In this document: one piece after another, positions 1-6,810 of the stretch
Layout of the letters: every line of letters starts with the position of its first letter
How positions within the stretch are numbered: position 1 is the first letter of the stretch
DNA from: J061 sp003695725 [NCBI: Candidatus Schekmanbacteria bacterium]
Lineage (GTDB): Bacteria; Schekmanbacteria; GWA2-38-11
Direction of reading: 5' to 3'
DNA length: 8,655 nucleotides
NCBI GenBank assembly: GCA_003695725.1
Contig: RFHX01000011.1
Span: 1-8,655, forward strand
Position numbers and translations under genes: made by a program
Notes under the pieces: model-generated
Told to the model about the DNA's origin: nothing
What the model saw: the letters and a program-made list of their open reading frames with translations, nothing else
Database searches by the model: none

Positions 1-49
1 AAGAAAAGATATTATAATCAATCAGAGCATAAAGAAAAAAAGCTTCGCA

Positions 50-76
50 TTGAAAATATTGAAATTCTAATATAAT
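50..76 (+). promoter_or_regulatory. Candidate vegetative (sigma-70-like) promoter upstream of glnA
   Basis: A perfect -10 hexamer TATAAT lies at 71-76, with TTGAAA at 50-55 as a possible -35 box. The 15-nt spacer is shorter than the usual 16-18. Transcription would begin near 83 and run through both dyad operators into glnA. In enteric bacteria glnA also has a weak vegetative promoter upstream of its sigma-54 promoter, so the layout is plausible. Such hexamers are common by chance in DNA this AT-rich, so support is modest. Confidence 0.33.
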
Positions 77-111
77 ACGACTGCTTCAATATGGTAAAAG
101 AGAAGAAATAC

Positions 112-128
112 TGTTCAAATATTGAACA
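112..128. promoter_or_regulatory. Perfect dyad operator, candidate NtrC-type enhancer site 1
   Basis: TGTTCAA at 112-118 and TTGAACA at 122-128 are perfect inverted copies around a 3-nt centre, giving a 17-bp dyad. NtrC sites have the same overall length, although the base sequence differs from the enteric consensus. The centre at 120 lies about 128 bp upstream of the transcription start predicted from the sigma-54 promoter at 221-238, a normal enhancer distance. The binding protein is inferred; the dyad is seen directly. Confidence 0.55.
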
Positions 129-143
129 TTGTTTTTTTCTAAA

Positions 144-160
144 TGGTAAATAATTGAACA
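144..160. promoter_or_regulatory. Imperfect dyad operator, candidate NtrC-type enhancer site 2
   Basis: The right arm TTGAACA at 154-160 is identical to that of the dyad at 112-128. The left arm TGGTAAA at 144-150 matches TGTTCAA at 5 of 7 positions, with the same 3-nt spacer. The centre at 152 is 32 bp (about three helical turns) from the first dyad, so both would face the same side of the DNA. It lies about 96 bp upstream of the predicted sigma-54 start. This is the weaker half of a likely cooperative pair. Confidence 0.45.
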
Positions 161-220
161 ACTAATCTTTCTCCTTAAAAAAATATTCAGTAAAATCAAA
201 TACTTATTTTTTATAAAAAA

Positions 221-238
221 TTGGCATAATTTTTGCAT
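221..238 (+). promoter_or_regulatory. Sigma-54 (RpoN) -24/-12 promoter of glnA
   Basis: The sequence TTGGCATAATTTTTGCAT carries GG at 223-224 and GC at 235-236 with exactly 10 nt between them, the diagnostic spacing. The flanks match the TTGGCAC(N5)TTGCA consensus well. Transcription should begin near 248, leaving a 5' leader of about 66 nt before the glnA start codon. A nitrogen-controlled activator acting through the upstream dyads would be expected. This is the best-supported regulatory site in the window. Confidence 0.8.
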
Positions 239-313
239 CAAGTGTCTTATAGTTTGTAGGTTGGGTATATTCAATTACAATGAGAAACTTTAATTTTAAA
301 AAGGAGTTACCAA

Positions 314-1726
314 ATGAGTCCCAAAGATGTGATGGAAATTATCAAAGAAAACAACATTCAAATGATTGATTTGCGTTTTATGGATTTCCCCGGTGTTTGG
401 CAGCATTTTTCAGTGCCTGTATCAGAGTTTAATGAAAACAGTTTTGAAGAAGGGTTCGGTTTTGACGGCTCAAGTATTAGGGGATGGCAGCCAATCAACG
501 CAAGTGATATGCTTGTAATCCCAGATCCCGCAACAGCAATGGTTGATCCAATATTAAAGTATCCAACTCTTGTTCTTATTTGCAACATAGTAGATCCAAT
601 TACAAAAGAAAAATATTCAAGAGATCCAAGGAATATTGCTCAGAAAGCAGAGAGTTATTTAAGATCGACACAAATTGCAGATACATCTTACTTTGGTCCT
701 GAAGCTGAATTTTTTATACTCGATGACATCCGATTCGATCAAAATGAACATCAAGGTTTTTATTTTCTCGACTCATCTGAAGGCCGCTGGAATAGCGGAA
801 AAGAGGAAAATCCAAATCTTGGATATAAACCTCGCTACAAAGAGGGATATTTCCCAGTACCTCCTACTGACAGCTTGCAGGATTTAAGGACAGAAATGGT
901 TCTTGAAATGCAGAAGGTAGGAATCGAGATTGAATGTCAGCACCACGAAGTGGCTACTTCAGGACAGGCAGAAATTGATATGAAATACAATACATTGACT
1001 GCCACTGCTGACAATTTGATGTGGTACAAATATATTGTCAAGAATGTAGCAAGAAGACATAACAAAACAGTTACTTTTATGCCAAAACCGGTATTTAGAG
1101 ACAATGGCTCTGGAATGCACACCCATATTTCATTGTGGAAGAATGGAGAACCACTCTTTGCAGGGAATGAATATGGTGGAATGAGTGAATTGGCTATGTA
1201 TTTCATAGGCGGCATTATTAAGCATGCACCTTCGGTTTGTGCCTTTGTAGCACCTACAACAAATTCATATAAAAGACTTGTACCGGGATTTGAAGCACCC
1301 GTCAATCTTGCCTATTCCTCAAGAAATAGAAGCGCAAGCATAAGAATTCCAATGTATTCTCCCAGTCCAAAGGCAAAGAGGATCGAAGTCAGATTCCCTG
1401 ACCCCTCATGCAACGGCTACTTGGCATTTGCAGCCCTATTGATGGCAGGACTCGACGGAATAGAAAACAAAATCAATCCGGGAGAACCTCTTGACAAAGA
1501 CATCTACGAATTAGGACCTGAAGAGTTGGCAGGTGTACCATCAGTGCCAGCTTCACTTGAAGAAGCACTAAATGCTCTTGAAGAGGATAATGAGTACCTT
1601 TTAAAAGGTGATGTTTTCACTCAAGATGCAATTGATATGTGGATTGAGTATAAAAGAACCAATGAAGTCGATGCAATGAGATTGAGACCTCATCCATATG
1701 AATTTGCTCTTTACTTTGATATTTAA
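314..1726 (+). CDS. glnA: Glutamine synthetase, type I (GSI-beta)
   Basis: This cytoplasmic enzyme joins ammonia to glutamate using ATP to make glutamine. At 470 residues it is the normal GSI length; active GSI enzymes are dodecamers. The N-terminal beta-grasp motif [11 protein letters not shown] is present, followed by the catalytic-domain motifs [20 protein letters not shown], the ATP-site motif [14 protein letters not shown], and [13 protein letters not shown]. The segment with FPVPPTD resembles the beta-subtype insertion. Tyr398 in [11 protein letters not shown] matches the adenylylated tyrosine of enteric GlnA (Tyr397 without the initiator Met), so covalent control is possible; no adenylyltransferase gene is in the window. 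The start is supported by AAGGAG at 301-306, seven bases before ATG. It is probably monocistronic, with a sigma-54 promoter upstream and a terminator downstream, which indicates nitrogen-limited induction. Confidence 0.98.
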   Translation: MSPKDVMEIIKENNIQMIDLRFMDFPGVWQHFSVPVSEFNENSFEEGFGFDGSSIRGWQPINASDMLVIPDPATAMVDPILKYPTLVLICNIVDPITKEKYSRDPRNIAQKAESYLRSTQIADTSYFGPEAEFFILDDIRFDQNEHQGFYFLDSSEGRWNSGKEENPNLGYKPRYKEGYFPVPPTDSLQDLRTEMVLEMQKVGIEIECQHHEVATSGQAEIDMKYNTLTATADNLMWYKYIVKNVARRHNKTVTFMPKPVFRDNGSGMHTHISLWKNGEPLFAGNEYGGMSELAMYFIGGIIKHAPSVCAFVAPTTNSYKRLVPGFEAPVNLAYSSRNRSASIRIPMYSPSPKAKRIEVRFPDPSCNGYLAFAALLMAGLDGIENKINPGEPLDKDIYELGPEELAGVPSVPASLEEALNALEEDNEYLLKGDVFTQDAIDMWIEYKRTNEVDAMRLRPHPYEFALYFDI

Positions 1727-1772
1727 ATAAGGTAAAGACGAGAAAAAGTTTAGATATTTCTTTACTAAATAG

Positions 1773-1822
1773 AACACTGCCGGCTCTTCTTGATAAAAGA
1801 GTCGGTTGTGTTTTGTTTTTAT
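1773..1822 (+). terminator. Intrinsic terminator after glnA
   Basis: Arms at 1774-1788 and 1797-1811 pair over 15 positions with one mismatch and two G-U wobbles around an 8-nt loop, and A1773-T1812 extends the stem. A T-rich tract (TTTTGTTTTTATT) follows directly. It lies about 50 bp after the glnA stop and separates glnA from the glutamate synthase operon. Confidence 0.8.
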
Positions 1823-1836
1823 TGGTTTTGTATAAT
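1806..1836 (+). promoter_or_regulatory. Candidate promoter of the glutamate synthase operon, upstream option
   Basis: A perfect TATAAT lies at 1831-1836. The best -35 candidate is TTGTGT at 1806-1811 with a long 19-nt spacer, and it overlaps the descending arm of the glnA terminator. Transcription would begin near 1843, just before the inverted repeat at 1848-1884, giving a leader of about 100 nt. Support is the -10 match and the need for a promoter in this gap. Confidence 0.33.
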
Positions 1837-1847
1837 TTTGGTGCCCT

Positions 1848-1884
1848 TGTTGTCACATCATCTACCCTCGTTTGCTTGACAACA
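1848..1884. repeat. Inverted repeat, possible operator or leader hairpin
   Basis: TGTTGTCA at 1848-1855 and TGACAACA at 1877-1884 are perfect 8-bp inverted copies separated by 21 nt. The right arm covers the TTGACA element of the downstream promoter candidate. It could be a split operator with half-sites about 29 bp apart, or, if transcription starts upstream, a hairpin with a large loop. It is unlike the TTGAACA dyads before glnA. Confidence 0.35.
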
Positions 1885-1904
1885 GTGTTTTTTTAATTTA
1901 CGAA
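1876..1904 (+). promoter_or_regulatory. Candidate promoter of the glutamate synthase operon, downstream option
   Basis: A perfect -35 hexamer TTGACA at 1876-1881 is followed after 17 nt by a poor -10, TACGAA (1899-1904). A weak -10 with a strong -35 would suit an activated promoter. The -35 overlaps the right arm of the inverted repeat. Only one of the two promoter candidates in this gap may be real. Confidence 0.28.
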
Positions 1905-1946
1905 ATAAAAGGGTTTTTATCACAAAAATTATTTGAAGGGTAAAAT

Positions 1947-3320
1947 ATGGCTTTAAATGCGATTTTTTGGGGCTGTCAAATACCAGCGCGATACCCCTTT
2001 ATCGAAAAATCTTTAAGAAGGGTTTTCGAAGAGCTGGAAATCCAAATAATAGATATCGATGGATTCACGTGTTGCCCTGAAAGAGCGCTCATAGGCAATA
2101 TGAGTGAAGAGGTTTGGTATTTGACTGCAGCAAGGAATTTAGCAGTGGCGAGAAAGAACGCCGGGAAACCATTAACTCTTATTCAAGCCTGTAATGGCTG
2201 TTTCAGCACATTAAAAAAAGTAAAGGAAGATCTCGACCACGATTTAGAAATTAGAAAAAAAGTAAACAAAGGTTTGGGTCATATCGGCCTTCATTATGAA
2301 GGTGGCGTTGATGTAAAGCATATAGTTGAGTTCTTACACGATGTTATTGGTGCTGACACCATAAAAAATCGCGTTAAATCCTCTTTGAACGGATTAAAAA
2401 TAGCAGTGCATCCGGGATGCCATATGACGCGTCCCTCATCTGCTATAGAGTTTGACGATCCCCTTGTTCCAAAAAAGTTCGACCAACTTATAAAATCACT
2501 TGGAGCAACAAATGTAAACTATCCAAGCAAAATGCTTTGCTGTGGGGGAGAATTAACCAATATTGGCAATATGGATGAAGGTTTTGCAGTAACAAGACAA
2601 AAACTTATTGAAACGACTCGTTTGAATGTAGATGCACTTGCTGTTGCATGTCCGAACTGCTTCAAACAATTTGATAATCAGCAGTTTCTAATGCAAAGAA
2701 ACGGTGAAGAATTTGAAATCCCGGTGTTTTATGTATCAGAACTTTTAGGATTGGCATTGGGGATTGACCCAAAAGAATTGGGATTGGAAGGGCACAGGAT
2801 AAATACAGAAAGTTTCTTCAAGAGATGGAACGAAGAAAAAGAAAAGGCAGGAAAAGTAAAAGAATATTTTGATTTAGAAGCATTGAGGAAATGCTATGAA
2901 TGCAGAGCTTGCTTGGATGATTGTCCATCAGTCAAGCTTCTTGATAAATATGACCCTGTTACAATAATGGGGAAAGTGTTGGATGGAAAAATCGAAGAAG
3001 CAATGGAAGATAACGCCATCTGGGAATGCCTTGAATGCCATACTTGCAGCGAGCTGTGTCCTCAAGGATTTGGAATGGAAAAAGTATTTACTACCCTAAA
3101 ACATTTTGCAGGGGAAAAGGGGAAAAGGCCTGCTCCTGCAAAAAAAGGTATTGAAATGTTCGAAAAAACAAGCAAAATAGGCGAACCTTCAAAAGCTCAA
3201 AGGAAAAAGTTTAATCTTCCAGATACTCCATCAAGCGGTTTTGAAGACTGGAAAAAGATGATTGAAGCAATTCGTTCAAAAAAAGAAAATGAGGGAGATG
3301 AAATTTTAAATGAACCATAA
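1947..3320 (+). CDS. HdrB-HdrC fusion iron-sulfur protein, heterodisulfide-reductase-like
   Basis: This 457-residue soluble protein combines a heterodisulfide reductase B-like part (about 1-270) with an HdrC-like ferredoxin part (about 310-385). The B part has two full CCG motifs: C10, C42-C43, C82/C85 and C158, C198-C199, C235/C238. In methanogen HdrB these bind non-cubane [4Fe-4S] clusters that cleave the CoM-S-S-CoB disulfide. The C part has two CxxCxxCxxxCP motifs, C316-C326 and C361-C371, for two cubane clusters. The last 70 residues are charged and unassigned. No flavin-binding or membrane segment is visible. AAGGG at 1936-1940, six bases before ATG, supports the start. It heads the operon, and its end overlaps gltB1 by 11 nt. 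In this bacterial setting I infer an electron-transfer or thiol/disulfide role for glutamate synthase; the actual substrate is unknown. HdrA is absent nearby. Confidence 0.88.
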   Translation: MALNAIFWGCQIPARYPFIEKSLRRVFEELEIQIIDIDGFTCCPERALIGNMSEEVWYLTAARNLAVARKNAGKPLTLIQACNGCFSTLKKVKEDLDHDLEIRKKVNKGLGHIGLHYEGGVDVKHIVEFLHDVIGADTIKNRVKSSLNGLKIAVHPGCHMTRPSSAIEFDDPLVPKKFDQLIKSLGATNVNYPSKMLCCGGELTNIGNMDEGFAVTRQKLIETTRLNVDALAVACPNCFKQFDNQQFLMQRNGEEFEIPVFYVSELLGLALGIDPKELGLEGHRINTESFFKRWNEEKEKAGKVKEYFDLEALRKCYECRACLDDCPSVKLLDKYDPVTIMGKVLDGKIEEAMEDNAIWECLECHTCSELCPQGFGMEKVFTTLKHFAGEKGKRPAPAKKGIEMFEKTSKIGEPSKAQRKKFNLPDTPSSGFEDWKKMIEAIRSKKENEGDEILNEP

Positions 3321-4407
3321 TTACCAAAAAGACATATCAGGATGCGGGCTGTCAGGACTGATTAGTCGAAGCAAAAAAAGAATTCCCGGTGAAGTAATTA
3401 TCAAGTCTATTTGTCCTATGAAGGATAGGGGTAACGGACTTGGCGCAGGATTTGCCGCATACGGAATTTATCCTGATTATAGCGATTATTATGCGTTTCA
3501 TATAATGTATGATCACGGCACTGCAAAAGACATTGCAGAATCCTTCATTGAAGCAAACTATGAGATAGCTAAGCAGGAAAGAATTCCACATAAAAAGACT
3601 GAAAATATTGTCTATCATCCTATGCTTTACAGATATTTTGTTAAGCCAAAGGATAAGAGGCCTGATTCCCAATTTGCTGAGCTCGAAGGCGATGATTTTG
3701 TCGTGCGCACTGTAATGAATATCAATTCGAGTATTGAAGGAGCATATGTGTTTTCAAGTGGGAAAAACATGGGCGCTTTTAAAGGAGTTGGTTTCCCATC
3801 AGAAATTGCTGAATTCTATATGCTTGAAGATTATGCAGGCTACATTTGGACTGCTCACAATAGATTCCCTACAAATACTCCCGGCTGGTGGGGTGGTGCG
3901 CATCCATTTACGCTTCTCGACTGGTCAATTGTCCACAACGGTGAAATTTCATCATATGGCATAAACAAAAGATATTTAGAGATGTTTGGATACAGCTGCA
4001 CACTTTTAACGGATACGGAAGTTGTAGCTTATCTTTTTGACTTAATGGTAAGAAAGCATGGCATTAGCTTCAACATTGCCTGTAAAGCCCTTGCAGCACC
4101 TTTTTGGAAAGATATCGATGCGCTTCCAGAAGAAGAAAGAGAGGCTTATACATGGTTGAGAATGGTATATGGTAGTGCTCTTTTGAATGGACCTTTTGCA
4201 ATTCTATTTGGACACAGCAATGGTCTGATAGGGCTTAATGATAGAATAAAACTGCGTCCACTTGTTTGCGCAGAAAATGGAGATATGGTTTATATGGCAT
4301 CAGAAGAATCAGCAATCAGGGAAATTTGTCCAAAGCCGGAAAGAGTGTGGTATCCAAGAGCAGGAGAACCAGTAATTGTTAACCTGAATAGTGATGAAAA
4401 GAATTAA
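3310..4407 (+). CDS. gltB1: Glutamate synthase amidotransferase subunit (GltB1, class II)
   Basis: This is the stand-alone glutaminase module of a split archaeal-type glutamate synthase. It hydrolyses glutamine to glutamate and ammonia and passes the ammonia to the FMN subunit. It is an N-terminal-nucleophile amidotransferase: Cys12 in GCGLSG is the likely nucleophile, which implies removal of an 11-residue propeptide. Further class II motifs are HNRFPTN (183-189, substrate Arg185), HNGE (209-212, oxyanion Asn and Gly), TDTE (234-237), NGPFAILFG (293-301) and SEESAI (331-336). The ATG at 3310 lies inside the end of the HdrBC-like gene, and GGGAG at 3293-3297 sits 12 nt upstream, so coupled translation is likely. 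At 365 residues its length suits the separate domain. It could be mistaken for another class II amidotransferase, but the next two genes settle the assignment. Confidence 0.93.
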   Translation: MNHNYQKDISGCGLSGLISRSKKRIPGEVIIKSICPMKDRGNGLGAGFAAYGIYPDYSDYYAFHIMYDHGTAKDIAESFIEANYEIAKQERIPHKKTENIVYHPMLYRYFVKPKDKRPDSQFAELEGDDFVVRTVMNINSSIEGAYVFSSGKNMGAFKGVGFPSEIAEFYMLEDYAGYIWTAHNRFPTNTPGWWGGAHPFTLLDWSIVHNGEISSYGINKRYLEMFGYSCTLLTDTEVVAYLFDLMVRKHGISFNIACKALAAPFWKDIDALPEEEREAYTWLRMVYGSALLNGPFAILFGHSNGLIGLNDRIKLRPLVCAENGDMVYMASEESAIREICPKPERVWYPRAGEPVIVNLNSDEKN

Positions 4408-4409
4408 AA

Positions 4410-5915
4410 ATGAGAAAAAGCTACCTTATTCCAGAGTTTAGAGTCGAAATAGACCATACAAGATGCAGGCGGTGTAAGCGCTGTATAATGAATTGCAGTT
4501 ACGAAGCGCTTAGTTTCAGCGATAGAGTGGTTGCCGACCACTTTAAATGTGTTGCATGTCACAGATGTATCGTTTTCTGTCCTGAAAATGTAATAACTGT
4601 ACGAAAAAACCCTGTTGATTTCAAAGAAAGTTTCAACTGGACCAACAGGCATCGTTTAGATATTTGGAAACAGGCAGAAACAGGAGGCATTCCTCTTACT
4701 GGTATGGGGAATGATTTGCCCTATCAGATTATTTGGGACCATTTAGTCCTTGATGCCTGTCAAGTTACAAATCCTTCTATCGATCCATTAAGAGAACCGA
4801 TGGAATTGAGGACATATTTAGGGAAAAAACCTGATTCTTTGCAGTTTGAAGAAACAGCCGACGGAAAAATTAAATTAAAAGAAAAACCTCCCAAAAATAT
4901 AAAACTTGAAATGCCCGTTGTTTTCTCACCTATGTCTTATGGTTCCATTAGTTTGAATGCCCATAAAGCAATGGCGATGACTGCAAAGGAAATGGGCATT
5001 GTTATGCATACAGGAGAGGGCGGACTTCATAAGGATTTGTATGATTATAGTGACTATATGATTGTGCAATGCGCATCAGGACGATTTGGCGTTCATGCCG
5101 AATATCTTAAGAGAGGAATTGCAGTCGATATAAAAATAGGCCAAGGAGCAAAACCGGGAATAGGTGGCCATTTGCCGGGAGAAAAAGTCGGACTTGACAT
5201 TTCAAAAACTCGTATGATACCAATAGGCACCGATGCATTATCACCTGCTCCTCATCATGACATTTACTCCATCGAGGATCTCAGGCAGTTGATTTATGCA
5301 ATAAAGGAAGCAACTAATTACAAGCCGGTATCAGTTAAGATTGCAACTGTCCATAATGTTGCAGCCATTGTAAGCGGTATTGTCCGCGCTGGTGCTGATA
5401 TAGTTTATTTAGACGGTTTCAGGGGAGGTACTGGTGCTTCTCCCAAGATTGTTAGGGACCATGTTGGAATACCATTGGAACTTGCCCTTGCGGCAGTTGA
5501 TGACAGACTGCGTGAAGAAGGAATAAGAAATCAAGCATCAATTATAGCGGCAGGCAGTATTAGGTCAAGTGCAGACGCAATTAAAGCAATAGCTCTTGGT
5601 GCAGATGCCGTTGCGATTGGCACAGCGGCTCTAGTAGCAATTGGATGCAGAGTTTGCCAAACATGCCATATGGGTAAATGCGCATGGGGAATTGCAACAC
5701 AAAGGCCTGAATTAGCAAGAAGGCTTGACCCTGAAATTGCTGCCGAAAGACTTATTAATATGCTCAAAGCATGGAAATTTGAAATAAAAGAAGTTTTAGG
5801 AAGTCTTGGACTTAATGCTATTGAATCTCTGCGCGGCAGTAGAGAAAGATTGAGAGGTATTGGTTTAGACGCTCAAACATTGGATATTTTGGGTGTAAAA
5901 CCGGCAGGAAAATAA
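4410..5915 (+). CDS. gltB2: Glutamate synthase central subunit: two [4Fe-4S] ferredoxin plus FMN domain (GltB2)
   Basis: This synthase module reduces the imine formed from 2-oxoglutarate and ammonia to glutamate on FMN. Residues 15-62 form a two-cluster ferredoxin: C19/C22/C25/C29 and C47/C50/C53/C57. This is typical of archaeal-type enzymes and gives electrons an entry route. The FMN TIM barrel (about 165-440) shows PMSYGSIS, TGEGG (201-205), IKIGQGAKPGIGG, DGFRGGTGASP (335-345) and AAGSIRSS. C413-x5-C419-x4-C424 matches the [3Fe-4S] ligand pattern of glutamate synthases, with an extra Cys416. The start is 2 nt after the gltB1 stop with no strong Shine-Dalgarno sequence, so translation is probably coupled. 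The N-terminal ferredoxin and 501-residue length separate it from the 1500-residue fused bacterial GltB. The GltD-type NADPH partner is missing here. Confidence 0.95.
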   Translation: MRKSYLIPEFRVEIDHTRCRRCKRCIMNCSYEALSFSDRVVADHFKCVACHRCIVFCPENVITVRKNPVDFKESFNWTNRHRLDIWKQAETGGIPLTGMGNDLPYQIIWDHLVLDACQVTNPSIDPLREPMELRTYLGKKPDSLQFEETADGKIKLKEKPPKNIKLEMPVVFSPMSYGSISLNAHKAMAMTAKEMGIVMHTGEGGLHKDLYDYSDYMIVQCASGRFGVHAEYLKRGIAVDIKIGQGAKPGIGGHLPGEKVGLDISKTRMIPIGTDALSPAPHHDIYSIEDLRQLIYAIKEATNYKPVSVKIATVHNVAAIVSGIVRAGADIVYLDGFRGGTGASPKIVRDHVGIPLELALAAVDDRLREEGIRNQASIIAAGSIRSSADAIKAIALGADAVAIGTAALVAIGCRVCQTCHMGKCAWGIATQRPELARRLDPEIAAERLINMLKAWKFEIKEVLGSLGLNAIESLRGSRERLRGIGLDAQTLDILGVKPAGK

Positions 5916-5918
5916 TAT

Positions 5919-6749
5919 TTGAGAAATAAGAAAATGGATGCAGATACTTTGATAGAGTCAGGGAGAATCGAACCGGACAACGGAAAAGGAAAAATGGAAA
6001 AGCGTGAAAAAATAGTAATAGACGCAAAAGGTATCTATTACAGAGAATTAAATGAAAAAATCCGTGATGCTATTTACAATCTAAAATGTAAAGAAATTCA
6101 TCTCAATAATGTAAATGGTCAGCGCTATATTGGAGATGGGATTGAGGCAAAGGTAACCATTGTAATTAATGGTGTACCGGGGAATGACCTTGCAGCATTT
6201 ATGAATGGACCTACAATTATCGTCAACGATAATGCACAAGATGCAGTAGGCAATACGATGAACAATGGTAAAGTAATTGTCAAGGGACATTCAAGCGATG
6301 TCATTGGATATGGAATGAGAGGAGGCAAGATTTTCATAAAAGGTGATGTAGGATACAGAGTTGGAATTCATATGAAAGCTTATAAAAACACCGTGCCATA
6401 TATCATCTGTGGCGGAAGAGCAGGTGATTTTTTAGGTGAATATATGGCAGGAGGAGTTCTTGCCGTTTTAGGACTCGATGAAAATGATAATAGACCCCTA
6501 ACCGGTGATTATTTAGGTACAGGCATGCATGGAGGAGTTATATACATACGCGGTGAAGTCGATGAAAGGACACTAGGCAAAGAGGTTGGAATTGTGGATT
6601 TTACTGAAAAGGATATGCAAGAATTTGGAAAAATCTTAAAGGAATATGCTGATGACCTTGACTTAGATTTTGATGAAATAATGTCAAAACCATTTACAAA
6701 GATTGTCCCCATAAGCCATAGGCCTTACGGAAAACTTTATAGTTACTAA
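5919..6749 (+). CDS. gltB3: Glutamate synthase GXGXG-domain subunit (GltB3)
   Basis: This is the third module of the split glutamate synthase. It is a right-handed beta-helix domain that in fused GltB is structural and holds the other domains together. The repeated Gly-rich pattern is clear: GNTMNNGKVIVKG, GYGMRGGKIFIKG, GEYMAGGVLAVLG and GTGMHGGVIYIRG, at about 110-215. The start is uncertain. A TTG at 5919 has AGGA (5906-5909) upstream at good spacing and lies 3 nt after the gltB2 stop. ATG codons at 5934 and 5994 are also in frame, and the conserved part begins near residue 31. The first 30 residues are charged and poorly conserved in appearance. It is the last gene of the operon and is followed by a terminator. 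No catalytic function of its own is expected. Confidence 0.92.
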   Translation: MRNKKMDADTLIESGRIEPDNGKGKMEKREKIVIDAKGIYYRELNEKIRDAIYNLKCKEIHLNNVNGQRYIGDGIEAKVTIVINGVPGNDLAAFMNGPTIIVNDNAQDAVGNTMNNGKVIVKGHSSDVIGYGMRGGKIFIKGDVGYRVGIHMKAYKNTVPYIICGGRAGDFLGEYMAGGVLAVLGLDENDNRPLTGDYLGTGMHGGVIYIRGEVDERTLGKEVGIVDFTEKDMQEFGKILKEYADDLDLDFDEIMSKPFTKIVPISHRPYGKLYSY

Positions 6750-6759
6750 AGAATAATAA

Positions 6760-6794
6760 AAAATCCCCCTCACATCAAAAGTGAGGAGGATTTT
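6760..6794. terminator. Bidirectional terminator between convergent gltB3 and the radical SAM gene
   Basis: Arms 6760-6773 and 6781-6794 form a 14-position stem around a 7-nt loop. In the rightward RNA there is one C-A mismatch in the middle; in the leftward RNA the same position is a G-U wobble, so the stem is complete. T runs flank both sides: TTTTCTTT for the rightward transcript and TTTTTTATTATT for the leftward one. It therefore suits both genes, probably better for the minus strand. Confidence 0.85.
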
Positions 6795-6810
6795 CTTTCA
6801 AAAATTCCAG

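Noticed and set aside
1-75. Open reading frame from the window start to a TAA at 73-75, possible 3' tail of an upstream gene
   Set aside because: Only 24 lysine-rich residues in AT-rich DNA with no recognisable motif; cannot be told from chance.
49-98. Additional weak copies of the TTGAACA dyad upstream (centres near 57 and 90)
   Set aside because: Only about 8 of 14 arm positions match, which is expected by chance in this composition.
86-274. 62-codon minus-strand reading frame before glnA
   Set aside because: It runs across the dyads and sigma-54 promoter, has a low-complexity composition and no recognisable family.
248-313. Glutamine riboswitch in the glnA leader
   Set aside because: The leader is only about 66 nt and AT-rich, and no conserved core of a glutamine riboswitch is seen.
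937-1305. 122-codon minus-strand reading frame inside glnA
   Set aside because: Shadow of the conserved glutamine synthetase frame, with no ribosome binding site or family resemblance. The same holds for the other reading frames inside the real genes.
1836-1856. Second sigma-54-like promoter (GG at 1840-1841) before the HdrBC-like gene
   Set aside because: Spacing is right, but the -12 element reads GT instead of GC and the -24 flank is poor.
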